64,000 bases of DNA from an uncultured Campylobacter sp. (GTDB taxonomy: Bacteria > Campylobacterota > Campylobacteria > Campylobacterales > Campylobacteraceae): contig NZ_CAJPQR010000002.1 in the NCBI RefSeq assembly GCF_905372745.1, forward strand, positions 34,911-98,910, given 5' to 3'. The position numbers were made by a program, and so were the translations under genes. The stretch's first letter is position 1; the number at the start of each line of letters is the position of its first letter. A model generated the notes under the pieces. That model was not told the origin of the DNA. It saw nothing but the letters and a program-made list of their open reading frames with translations, and searched no databases. Shown here in pieces: positions 8,381 through 16,653 of this stretch.

Positions 8381-10342
8381 TTAAAAATTTACGTTAAATC
8401 CGAGTCTATATTTAACCCCGTCGGCGATCAGAATTTCATAGCGTCCAGATTTTGTCGTTACGTATTCGTTAAAGATATTATAAATGCTAAAATTTACGCT
8501 CGCGTTTTTAGTTATCTTGTAGCTTGCGCCCGCGTCAAATAGCGTATAATCCCTTATCTCCTCGTCTCCCGGCGAGCCGTAAACGGCTCTAGTTTTGCCC
8601 AGATAGTTCATCTGCGTCCAGAAATTTAGATCAGGCGTCATATCGTAATCAAGCCCTATTTTTACGGTATGTACGGGTAGATTGTTTAGAGATTTGCCCT
8701 CGTACGCGCCCGATTTTTGCTTTGATTTAGTATAAACGTAGCTTGAGTGCAGGGCTAAATTTGATAAAATCTGCCAGTCTGAGGCGAGCTCGACGCCCTT
8801 TACTTCGGCTTTGCCGATATTTACGCTCTCCCAGATACCGCGCCTATAGGTCTTGCCGTTATGCACGCAAGGGACGCCCGGGCGTGCGACGCAAACTGGC
8901 TTCGTGCCTAGACCGTCTTTTATCCGCGTATAAAACGCCATCGCCGAGACGTTAAGGCTCTCGTCTCCGTACGCGACGCCGGCTTCGTAGTTTAGGCTAG
9001 ACTCTGGTTTTAGGTCGCCTTTACCCAGCTGCGCTCCCATTCCGCCGGCAAAAGGCAGAGCAAGCCCATCGGTTCGCATCTTGATATCTGGCGTCGAGTA
9101 ACCTGCCGATACGCCGCCTTTTAGCGATAAATTTTCGCTTAGATGATATACGGCATATCCTCGCGGCGATACGTGTCCGCCGTAGTCTTTGTCGTGATTG
9201 TATCTTAGGCCGGCAGTTAGCGTGAGCGCGTCGGTTACGTCAAAATCGTCCTCTCCGTAGAGCGAAAAATCATATCTCTTTACGTTTGCGGCGTCGGCCG
9301 TCGTTGCCTTTTCGTTTAGCCTTTCTCTTCTGTATTCAGCCCCCAGACTTAGCGTGTTGTTATCAAAAAAATACGTTCCCTTGGTATTTAGCGTCGTCGT
9401 TTTTAGCGTGAGATCTTGTTGTCCGCTTTCTTTCATATGATCGTGGGTTAAAAAGCTTTCAAGCAGCAGCTTGTCGTATTTGCCCGTATGCGAGAGCGAG
9501 GCGGTATATCCGCTCATCTTTTCAAACGCAACGCTCGTATTATCGCCGGTAGCCCTTCTTAGCGTCTTACCTTCGGTGCGCTCGTATTTATTTACTACGC
9601 GGCGCAAATCAAGCGCTATTTCGTCGTTTTCGGTGGCGTTATACATGATTTTCGCGCCGAAATTTACGTCCTCGTTTTTGCGGTTCGTAAAGACTCGCTC
9701 GTCTTCAAATTTATGAAAATACCGCCCGTAAAGCGCGATACCTAGCACGTCTGGGATCACTGCGCCGTTTGCGTAAAATCCCGCCTGATAGTCGTCGTTT
9801 ATCCCGCTTTTGCCCGCAAGCGTGTAGTAGCCGTTTACGTTACCGCTAAATTCGTTTGAAAAGCCCTTAGTGATGATATTTATGACGCCTCCCATCGCAT
9901 CCGAGCCGTATAGCGAGCTCATCGGCCCTCGCACGATTTCGATACGCTCGATCGTGTTTGCGGGCGGGAGGAAATTTTGAGCGCTACCGACCGCGCGAAG
10001 CCCTCTATACGCGCTATCGCTGGTCGCAGGGCGGCCGTCTATTAAAATTTTAGTGTATTTTTGACCAAGGCCTCTCATCGTGATACCGCGTCTACTAGCC
10101 GCCCCCAGCGTCGCGCCGAAAACGCCCGGAGCGTCTTTTACGACGCTTTCTATATCTTGATGGTTGCGCCTGGCTATCTCTTTTTGCGAGATTACCGAAA
10201 CGGAGGCTGGCGCGTCTTTGATATTTTGCTCAAAACCAGTCGCGCTAGTTACGGTAACTTCGTTTAGTTTTACTTCATCGGCCGCCTGCGCGCAAGATAG
10301 TGCTAGGCAAGCTAGCATAGAAATTTTAGGCATACTTTTCAC
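8381..10342 (-). CDS. TonB-dependent outer-membrane receptor, siderophore/iron type
   Basis: Intact 653-residue outer-membrane receptor. An N-terminal signal peptide (residues 1-20, ending AQA) precedes a TonB-box-like stretch (EVKLNEVTVTS), the plug domain (about 45-155, with VERGPMSS-like IVRGPMSSLYGSDAMGG and VINIITKG) and a beta-barrel ending in the C-terminal Phe of GFNVNF. It would import a ferric chelate using the TonB-ExbBD system. A predicted extracellular loop near residues 480-500 has two Cys residues and differs in sequence from the decayed paralogue. A Fur box lies about 45 bp upstream, and an AraC regulator is divergent, so iron repression and ligand induction are likely. The substrate cannot be told from sequence alone. 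Confidence 0.93.
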   Translation of the reverse strand: MKSMPKISMLACLALSCAQAADEVKLNEVTVTSATGFEQNIKDAPASVSVISQKEIARRNHQDIESVVKDAPGVFGATLGAASRRGITMRGLGQKYTKILIDGRPATSDSAYRGLRAVGSAQNFLPPANTIERIEIVRGPMSSLYGSDAMGGVINIITKGFSNEFSGNVNGYYTLAGKSGINDDYQAGFYANGAVIPDVLGIALYGRYFHKFEDERVFTNRKNEDVNFGAKIMYNATENDEIALDLRRVVNKYERTEGKTLRRATGDNTSVAFEKMSGYTASLSHTGKYDKLLLESFLTHDHMKESGQQDLTLKTTTLNTKGTYFFDNNTLSLGAEYRRERLNEKATTADAANVKRYDFSLYGEDDFDVTDALTLTAGLRYNHDKDYGGHVSPRGYAVYHLSENLSLKGGVSAGYSTPDIKMRTDGLALPFAGGMGAQLGKGDLKPESSLNYEAGVAYGDESLNVSAMAFYTRIKDGLGTKPVCVARPGVPCVHNGKTYRRGIWESVNIGKAEVKGVELASDWQILSNLALHSSYVYTKSKQKSGAYEGKSLNNLPVHTVKIGLDYDMTPDLNFWTQMNYLGKTRAVYGSPGDEEIRDYTLFDAGASYKITKNASVNFSIYNIFNEYVTTKSGRYEILIADGVKYRLGFNVNF

Positions 10343-10386
10343 CTTTAGACTCCTTATTTAAATTTAAACCCTATTTTACTATAATC

Positions 10387-10401
10387 AGATAATTATTATC
10401 A
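10387..10401. promoter_or_regulatory. Fur box between the TonB receptor and AraC regulator
   Basis: The 15-mer AGATAATTATTATCA matches the 7-1-7 Fur consensus TGATAATNATTATCA at all positions but the first. It lies in the 113-bp divergent intergenic region, 45 bp upstream of the receptor ATG and 54 bp upstream of the regulator ATG, so it could repress both promoters when iron is plentiful. Confidence 0.75.
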
Positions 10402-10455
10402 ATACTTAGGCAAACGGTAGAGGGATTTTTATCAACGCTAAAAGGATAAAAGCAA

Positions 10456-11406
10456 ATGAAGGTCGAATTTAAAGATATTTTACGAGCAAACGAACAAGAA
10501 ATCGCGCAAAATTCGGTGCGCTACGGACAAAGCGCGTGGCAAGAGCAAGATAGAAAATGCAAGGTCGAGTTTTTTAAAGGCACAAGCGGCGCAAGCTACT
10601 GCAGGAGCGAAATAATCTGCAACAAAAGCGTAAAAAGACGGCTTGAAAGGAGCGCTGGCTACTGCTTTTTGCTCTTTAACGACGCAAGAGGGGACGCCGG
10701 GCTTAAGGCGGGTAAAAAAACTTTTTGTCTAAAGGCCGGAGAGTTTTGGATGGGGCGCGTAGATAGCGGATTTGAGGGCGTTTGCGAGTATCAAAGTAGC
10801 AGCTACGCCGGGCGATGCATCGTGCTAAAAAACGAGCTGGCCGGCGAGCTAGCGGCATTTAAAAATCTAGGCGAAGAAAACGAAATCTGCATCCAAACGG
10901 CTAAGATAAATTTAGCCCAAAGCCTGATTTTGCGGGAGCTTTTAGCCGCGAGCGAGCTTAATGGTAAGATGCGAGAAATCTTCATGGAAGCTAAAATTTT
11001 AGAGCTGATCTACAAAAGCCTAGGCGCGCCTAAAACGCCCGAAGCCGATGAAAAAAAGCGCGATTTTAGCGACGAATACGTAAAAATTTTAAATAAAGCA
11101 AGGCAAATTCTACTAAGCGACGTCCAAAATCCGCCCAGCATAAAAGAGCTAGCCAGAGCGTGCGCGACGAATGAATTTAAGCTAAAAACGGGCTTTAAAA
11201 GCTACTTTGGCGATACGATCTACGGGCTGCTAGCGACCGAGCGACTAAACGCGGCAAAAAAACTTTTAGAGCGCGGAGACGTCTGCGTAAGCGAAGCCGC
11301 AAAAATCGTCGGATACGCCAGCGCTCCGCACTTTGCAAAGATTTTTAGAGAAAAATTCGGCGTTTTGCCGACGCAAATTTTAAAACAAAAGAAATTTTAC
11401 ACGTAA
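10456..11406 (+). CDS. AraC-family transcriptional regulator (PchR-like)
   Basis: Regulator of 316 residues. The N-terminal 190 residues form a ligand-binding region with no motif I can assign. The C-terminal 100 (about 210-312) hold the double helix-turn-helix of the AraC family, including PSIKELARACATNEFKLK and the second helix region VSEAAKIVGYASAPHFAKIF. PchR-type members sense a siderophore and activate a neighbouring TonB receptor gene. Here the divergent receptor gene and shared Fur box fit that model. The gene stands alone and ends at a strong hairpin. Confidence 0.88.
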   Translation: MKVEFKDILRANEQEIAQNSVRYGQSAWQEQDRKCKVEFFKGTSGASYCRSEIICNKSVKRRLERSAGYCFLLFNDARGDAGLKAGKKTFCLKAGEFWMGRVDSGFEGVCEYQSSSYAGRCIVLKNELAGELAAFKNLGEENEICIQTAKINLAQSLILRELLAASELNGKMREIFMEAKILELIYKSLGAPKTPEADEKKRDFSDEYVKILNKARQILLSDVQNPPSIKELARACATNEFKLKTGFKSYFGDTIYGLLATERLNAAKKLLERGDVCVSEAAKIVGYASAPHFAKIFREKFGVLPTQILKQKKFYT

Positions 11407-11443
11407 ATTTAACGCTCTTGCGGAGCTTTGCGAGCGTTAAATT
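11406..11443 (+). terminator. Stem-loop terminator after the AraC gene
   Basis: A perfect 12-bp inverted repeat, AATTTAACGCTC at 11406-11417 and its complement at 11432-11443, is separated by a 14-nt loop. It begins within the last base of the AraC stop codon. No long T-run follows, so it could also protect the mRNA end. Confidence 0.6.
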
Positions 11444-11674
11444 AAAATCAAATTTAAACGTATCGGCGCGACTTTTTAAATTTAACGGGCGGCAAAAACG
11501 GCGGTAAATTTTAAAATTTAAAAGCGTCAAGCAACTTACTAGAGTCGGTTTTACGCCTAAACCCGACCTAAATTTACCGCAAACCGACCGCCAAACGGCG
11601 CGAAAGCCAAAATATCAAACGTCGCGCCGCAAAGCCGCAAATTCTGCTAAAATACGGCAAAAACAAAGGTCAAA

Positions 11675-12727
11675 ATGCTTCTTTACGTCCACATCCCTTT
11701 TTGCGAGAGCAAATGCCCCTACTGCGCCTTTGGCTCGGTCGTGGGCAAACGAAATTTAACGAGCGCGTATTTTGACGCGATGATTGCTGATTTTAGGGAG
11801 CAGATCTTAAAATTTGATGTAAAAAGAGGCGAGATCGAAACCGTTTTTATCGGCGGAGGGACACCTAGCGCAGTGGACGGGGGCTACTACGAGCGGTTAT
11901 TTGAGGCGGTCGCGCCGTACCTAGCGGCAAACGCCGAGATCACGACGGAGGCAAATCCAAACTCCGCAAGCAAAAAGTGGCTATCGCAGATGAAATCATA
12001 CGGCGTAAACCGCGTAAGCTTCGGCGCTCAGAGCTTTTTTGAGGATAAGCTTAAATTTCTCGGGCGTATCCACGACGCGAGGCAGATCTACGAGGCTGTA
12101 GCAAACGCCAAAACGGCAGGGCTAGAAAATATAAATGTCGACCTCATCTACGGCACGAAGCTAGACACTAAAAAACGCCTCGAGCAAGAGGCGCAAAATG
12201 TCCGAAATCTAGGCATTTCGCACGTTTCGGCGTATTCGCTAACGCTTGAGGAAAATACGCCCTTTGCAGGCAAGATAAACTACGCAAAAGATAGTCCGAG
12301 GCTAGCTAAATTTATGATAGACCGCATCGAAGAAATCGGCCTAAAACAATACGAAATCTCAAATTTCGGTCAAATTTGCAGGCATAACCTGGGCTACTGG
12401 CAGGGCAAAAATTACCTTGCCCTGGGCGCTTACGCGGTCGGATTTTGGCTGGATCATCGTTTTTATAACGCTTCAAATTTAAACGCCTACGTAAAAAATC
12501 CGCACGCTAAAAAAATCGAAAATTTAAGCGCGGACGAGCTAAATTTGGAGCGGATATTTTTGGGAGCCAGAAGCATCGTCGGTATCTGGCAAAACAGCCT
12601 AAACGCAGAGCAAGAACAAAGAGCGTCGCTACTAAAAAAGAGCGGGAAATTAAAATTTAAAGACGGGCGATATTACGCCGAAAATTTCCTCACCGCGGAT
12701 GAAATTTCTTTATTTATCGCGGGTTGA
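11675..12727 (+). CDS. hemW: HemW, radical SAM heme chaperone (HemN-like)
   Basis: Radical SAM protein of 350 residues. The cluster motif is C10-x3-C14-x2-C17 in HIPFCESKCPYC, and VFIGGGTPS near residue 50 follows. The short length, lack of the extended N-terminus of true oxygen-independent coproporphyrinogen oxidase (HemN), and the HIPFC start place it with HemW, which handles heme delivery to respiratory enzymes. It is often annotated as coproporphyrinogen III oxidase. It heads the hemW-tatB-tatC-queA series, the same order as in C. jejuni from memory. Confidence 0.88.
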   Translation: MLLYVHIPFCESKCPYCAFGSVVGKRNLTSAYFDAMIADFREQILKFDVKRGEIETVFIGGGTPSAVDGGYYERLFEAVAPYLAANAEITTEANPNSASKKWLSQMKSYGVNRVSFGAQSFFEDKLKFLGRIHDARQIYEAVANAKTAGLENINVDLIYGTKLDTKKRLEQEAQNVRNLGISHVSAYSLTLEENTPFAGKINYAKDSPRLAKFMIDRIEEIGLKQYEISNFGQICRHNLGYWQGKNYLALGAYAVGFWLDHRFYNASNLNAYVKNPHAKKIENLSADELNLERIFLGARSIVGIWQNSLNAEQEQRASLLKKSGKLKFKDGRYYAENFLTADEISLFIAG

Positions 12728-12793
12728 TTTATACAAATTTGAGATAAAAAACGCTAAAATGAGCGCTTTAAAATAAAAATTTAGGATAAAAAA

Positions 12794-13198
12794 ATGTTTG
12801 GCATGAGCTTACCCGAGATCATCGTCATAGCCGTCATCGCGGTGCTATTTTTGGGGCCCGATAAGCTTCCTAGCGCAATGGTCGAGATAGCAAAATTTTT
12901 TAAAACCGTTAAAAAAACGGTCAATGACGCAAAAAGCAGCTTCGATCAAGAGATAAGAATCCAAGAACTCAAAGAGGACGCAAAAAAATACAAAGAGAGC
13001 ATCGCAAAAACCACCGAAACGGTGCGAAAAAAGCTCACGTTTGAGGAGCTTGACGAGCTCAAAAAAGGCGTAAACGACGTCGCTAGCGGCATCACGGACG
13101 GCCTAAACGACGTAAAAAAGAGCGTCGAAGCGGTCAAAAATCCGGGCGAAGCCGTCAAAAACGCCGTTTTAGGCGATAACGAGAAAAAAGAGGCGTAA
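12794..13198 (+). CDS. tatB: Twin-arginine translocase subunit TatB
   Basis: Membrane component of the Tat export system for folded proteins. The 134-residue protein has one N-terminal helix (LPEIIVIAVIAVLFLGPDKLP, about residues 5-25) with the FLGP-x-KLP hinge typical of TatB, then a long charged amphipathic/coiled helix rich in Lys and Glu. The stop overlaps the tatC start by one base (TAATG), as expected for a co-translated receptor complex. No tatA is present nearby; in Campylobacter it is encoded elsewhere. Confidence 0.92.
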   Translation: MFGMSLPEIIVIAVIAVLFLGPDKLPSAMVEIAKFFKTVKKTVNDAKSSFDQEIRIQELKEDAKKYKESIAKTTETVRKKLTFEELDELKKGVNDVASGITDGLNDVKKSVEAVKNPGEAVKNAVLGDNEKKEA

Positions 13199-13953
13199 TG
13201 TTTGAAGAGCTAAAACCGCATTTAGTAGAACTTAGAAAAAGGCTTTTCATCAGCGTCATGACCGTGATCGTGATGTTTGTAGTGTGCTTTAGCTTTTGGA
13301 ATCAAATTTTAGACTTTATCATCGCGCCGCTGCAAAACACCCTGCCCGATAATCAAAAAATGGTCTTTCTCGAGGTGCAAGAGCCTTTTTTCGTAGCGAT
13401 GAAAGTGGCGTTTTTTACCGGATTTTTGTTTTCGCTGCCGATTATTTTTTGGCAGTTTTGGCTGTTTGTAGCGCCCGGGCTTTACGAAAACGAGAAAAAA
13501 TACGTCATACCGTTTGTGATCTCGGCAACCTTTATGTTTCTAGTAGGCGCGGCGTTTTGCTACTACGTCGTCGTTCCTATCGGTTTTGCATTTCTTATAA
13601 ATTTCGGCCAACAGCTCTTTTCCGCGATGCTAAACATCGGCGGCTACGTCGGCTTTTTTACGAAATTAGTCATTGCATTTGGCATCGCGTTTGAGCTTCC
13701 CGTTATCACCTTTTTCCTTGCCAAACTCGGCCTAGTAGATGATAAGATGCTCAAAAACTCCTTTCGCTACGCTATCGTCGTGATTTTTATATTTGCCGCG
13801 ATTATGACGCCTCCGGATATCCTCAGCCAGTTTTTGATGGCGGTGCCTCTCATCGGTCTTTACGGGCTTTCTATCTTTATAGCCGCCCGCGTAAATCCGG
13901 CCAAAAACGAAGAGCCCGAGCAGGAAACCGACGAAGAAAAAGAGAACGAATAA
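13198..13953 (+). CDS. tatC: Twin-arginine translocase subunit TatC
   Basis: Core Tat receptor that recognises twin-arginine signal peptides. The 251-residue protein has six predicted membrane helices, with the conserved N-terminal PHLVELRKRL at residues 6-15, a motif for signal-peptide contact, and the AIMTPPDILSQ segment near 200. The C-terminus is a short acidic tail. It is translationally linked to tatB and followed 25 bp later by queA. Confidence 0.95.
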   Translation: MFEELKPHLVELRKRLFISVMTVIVMFVVCFSFWNQILDFIIAPLQNTLPDNQKMVFLEVQEPFFVAMKVAFFTGFLFSLPIIFWQFWLFVAPGLYENEKKYVIPFVISATFMFLVGAAFCYYVVVPIGFAFLINFGQQLFSAMLNIGGYVGFFTKLVIAFGIAFELPVITFFLAKLGLVDDKMLKNSFRYAIVVIFIFAAIMTPPDILSQFLMAVPLIGLYGLSIFIAARVNPAKNEEPEQETDEEKENE

Positions 13954-13978
13954 CCATGAAACCAAGTAGGCTAGCCAA

Positions 13979-15007
13979 ATGAGTCAAATTTTAAATCCAA
14001 ACTCGCTTGACGCCTACGACTACGAGCTACCGCCGGAGCTAATCGCAAATTTCCCAACCTTTCCTAAAGAGGACGCTAGACTACTAGTCTACGAGCGAGC
14101 CGGCGAAAAAATCTCACATCTAAAATTCGGCGATTTGCCCGAAATTTTACCGCCTTGCGATATTATTTTTAACGATACCAAGGTGGTAAAGGCTCGAATT
14201 TTCGGTAAAAAACAAAGCGGCGGCGAGACGGAGCTTTTACTAAACTCTCCGCTTGCGGAGGGTAAATTTAGCGTCTATATAAAAGGCAAAGTCCGCGCGG
14301 GCAGCGTTTTAAATTTCGGCGAAAATTTGACCGCCGAGGTCTGCGAGCTCTTTAAGGACGGCTCGCGCACGGTCAAATTTAGCCAAAACGGCGAATCTTT
14401 GGACACGGCCGCGCTTTATAAAATCCTATCTCGCATCGGTCACGTGCCTCTGCCGCCCTACATCAAACGAAGCGATACCAAAGACGACGAGAGCTGGTAT
14501 CAAAGCGTGTTTGCCAAAAACGAGGGCGCGGTGGCGGCTCCGACGGCGAGCTTGCACTTTAGCGACGAGATGATCGCGCGCCTAGCCAAATACCGCGAGA
14601 TAGCCTACCTCACCCTGCATGTGGGCGCTGGGACGTTTAAGGGCGTGGAGAGCGAGGATATCACGCAGCACAAGATGCACGCGGAGTTTTACGATATCCC
14701 GCAAGATACGCAAAATTTGATAAACTCAAATAGACCGATCCTAGGCGTAGGCACGACGGTGACGCGCTGCGTAGAGGAGTTTGCCAGAAGCGGCAAGTCT
14801 AGCGGCGAGTGCAGGCTGTTTTTAAATTTAAACAATAAACCCATCCGCCAAAACTACCTGCTTACGAATTTTCACCTGCCAAAATCGACGCTAATCATGC
14901 TCGTTACGAGCTTTGTCGGGCTTAGGCAGACTATGCGGATTTACAAAACCGCCGTGGAGCAAAAGTACAAATTTTACTCCTACGGCGACGCGATGCTGGT
15001 TATTTAG
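13979..15007 (+). CDS. queA: S-adenosylmethionine:tRNA ribosyltransferase-isomerase
   Basis: Makes epoxyqueuosine in tRNA wobble positions from preQ1-modified tRNA. The 342-residue protein has the family start YELPPELIANFP, the NDTKVVKARI motif near 65, and the C-terminal GEC-RLFLNLN and NFHLPKSTLIMLVTSFVG segments. The start ATG overlaps the TGA of an upstream 8-codon ORF (13956-13982). AGTAGG lies about 12 nt before it and could serve as ribosome binding site. Confidence 0.95.
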   Translation: MSQILNPNSLDAYDYELPPELIANFPTFPKEDARLLVYERAGEKISHLKFGDLPEILPPCDIIFNDTKVVKARIFGKKQSGGETELLLNSPLAEGKFSVYIKGKVRAGSVLNFGENLTAEVCELFKDGSRTVKFSQNGESLDTAALYKILSRIGHVPLPPYIKRSDTKDDESWYQSVFAKNEGAVAAPTASLHFSDEMIARLAKYREIAYLTLHVGAGTFKGVESEDITQHKMHAEFYDIPQDTQNLINSNRPILGVGTTVTRCVEEFARSGKSSGECRLFLNLNNKPIRQNYLLTNFHLPKSTLIMLVTSFVGLRQTMRIYKTAVEQKYKFYSYGDAMLVI

Positions 15008-15017
15008 TGGGGCGACG

Positions 15018-16037
15018 ATGAGCTTTTTAGGCGCATTTTTGATATCGCTCGCCTTTTACGCCGCGCTATGCGTCGGATATTTTTTATATGCTAGGACGCG
15101 TAGGCAAAAGCGAAATTTCATCAAATTTACCCCTTTGCAAAAAACGTACGAACTACAAAACTCCGATAAAAATCCTTGCAAAATCGATATCGCGGGAGGC
15201 TTGGTATTTCTAGCCTCGTCGCTAAACGAAGATGCGGCAAAAAATCGCAACCGAGTGATTTTTGATTACGATATTGCGTATCCGCGCATATTTTATGCGG
15301 ATATAGATGCCCTGGCTAAGCTTATAGACGCGCTAGCGCAGATATTTTTAAAAAGCGTCTCGGACTCGACCGTAACGATAAAATTTTTGCTCTCGAATTA
15401 CTATAAAGATAACGTCAAATTTACGATCAGCGCGGCGTCCAAGACCAATTTTTTCGTAAATAAAAACCCCTGCGCCATACATATAAATATGTCGAAAAAA
15501 AGCCGTAAATTTTACCGACTAGCGCAAGCTCTCGCCCGTAAAAACGGCTCTGATATCTGGTTTGAGTTTGGAAACACAGTTCGCATAAGCACCGAAATAT
15601 CGCTCAAAATATCAAGCCGAAAGCTTGACACCGTAAAAAATATAAAAATAAAAAATCCCAAAAATTTCATCGCCCTCATAGCTCACCCGGACGCTAGCGC
15701 CTTTTACGCATTAAAAAAATATCTCGATTTTATCGGCATCGACGTCAAACCATGCCGCGAATGGGACGTCGTAAAACGCCACGTGCGGGATATGATTTTT
15801 CGCCCAGATGTCGTTTTTATCGACGAGAGCTTACTGCAAAGCATAGACGAGTCGCTACAAAACGATATCGCAGAGAAAAAAATCGCTCTTGTCGTGCTTA
15901 AAAATACGAGCGCGCAGACAAGCCTAAATCCAAAAATACGCGTCCTGTCGCTGCCGCAGCCATATTTGCCGGATATGCTCGTGTGCGTCTTAAACGAAGC
16001 TTACGAATTCAAGATGCAAAACGGGGATAAAATTTAG
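15018..16037 (+). CDS. Membrane-anchored degenerate hybrid histidine-kinase-like protein
   Basis: Protein of 339 residues starting at ATG 15018, 10 bp after queA. One N-terminal helix (about 4-25) is followed by a basic stretch. Residues 90-200 resemble a HATPase domain: YADIDALAKLIDALAQ aligns with the N-box region but lacks its Asn, and LAQALARKNGSDIWFEFG resembles the segment after the G-boxes, without the glycines. Residues 215-330 resemble a receiver: an acidic/hydrophobic start, then RPDVVFIDESLL with Asp at 264 and 269 near the usual phospho-site. No dimerisation/phospho-His helix is visible. The assignment is by pattern only. A longer frame begins at 14913 inside queA but is unlikely. 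Confidence 0.7.
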   Translation: MSFLGAFLISLAFYAALCVGYFLYARTRRQKRNFIKFTPLQKTYELQNSDKNPCKIDIAGGLVFLASSLNEDAAKNRNRVIFDYDIAYPRIFYADIDALAKLIDALAQIFLKSVSDSTVTIKFLLSNYYKDNVKFTISAASKTNFFVNKNPCAIHINMSKKSRKFYRLAQALARKNGSDIWFEFGNTVRISTEISLKISSRKLDTVKNIKIKNPKNFIALIAHPDASAFYALKKYLDFIGIDVKPCREWDVVKRHVRDMIFRPDVVFIDESLLQSIDESLQNDIAEKKIALVVLKNTSAQTSLNPKIRVLSLPQPYLPDMLVCVLNEAYEFKMQNGDKI

Positions 16038-16133
16038 CTTTTTGAAATTTTACTAGCATTTTTAAAGCTCGTTAAACCGCCCTGCTTCGTTTGATAAGCT
16101 CAAATTTGACCCAAAACCGCTACCTCAAAATGA

Positions 16134-16139
16134 TATAAT
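16134..16139 (+). promoter_or_regulatory. -10 box of a sigma-70-type promoter
   Basis: TATAAT in the context TGATATAATAAGCC lies 24 bp before the ATG of the VOC pseudogene. Campylobacter promoters rely mainly on this element. The promoter may outlive the broken gene and drive the hydrolase at 16654. Confidence 0.5.
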
Positions 16140-16162
16140 AAGCCCAAATAACGGAGGCTAAA

Positions 16163-16596
16163 ATGAATAAAATAACCTGCGTCTGCCTAGGCGTACAAAG
16201 CATGCAAAGGGTGCTAAAATTTTACAGAGACGGCCTAGGTTACGAGACGGATTATAAAGACGACGACCAGCAGCGTGCTTTTAACTCCAGTGGCTAAATT
16301 TGAGCTCTACCCTCCCCCTTTTTTGGCGTGTCGGCGCGAGATATCAACGAGAACGATCCGCCCAGAGGCAGCGGATCTGGCGGCATTGCGCTAGCCTGCA
16401 ACGTAAAAAACAAAGAGGGCGCGGATAGCGGCATAGAGCTAGTAAAAAAAACGGGCGGAGTCATAATCAAAAAGTCCCAAGATGCGTTTTGGAGCTGATA
16501 CCGCGCTATTTTGCCGATCCCGACGGATACTACCGGGAGGTGGCTTGGGGGCCCGGTTTTAAATTTGACAAGGACGTGCTGCTCAAATTTAACTAG
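16163..16596 (+). pseudogene. VOC/glyoxalase-fold protein, several frameshifts
   Basis: The frame starts MNKITCVCLGVQSMQ and RVLKFYRDGLGYETDY, a typical vicinal-oxygen-chelate N-terminus, and ends after FNSSG. Homology continues in other frames: KFELYP, then DINENDPPRGSGSGGIALAC, then after a further shift YFADPDGYYREVAWGPGFKF to a stop at 16594-16596. At least three indels are needed to rebuild one frame, so this is a dead gene rather than a sequencing slip. The intact relative would be a small VOC enzyme of about 130 residues. Beyond the stop, 16599-16640 holds an inverted repeat around the palindrome TCAAAGCGCTTTGA. Confidence 0.85.
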
Positions 16597-16653
16597 TTGC
16601 GGCGTCAAAGCGCTTTGATTTTAGCTGCTTAACCGCCGCAAAAAGGCAAAATC

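Noticed and set aside
14913..15017. A longer start for the hybrid-kinase-like gene within queA
   Set aside because: The extra 35 residues come from the queA coding region in another phase; ATG 15018 leads directly into the membrane helix.
16294..16608. A 104-codon minus frame across the VOC region
   Set aside because: It is antisense to a recognisable, though broken, VOC gene and has no family resemblance.
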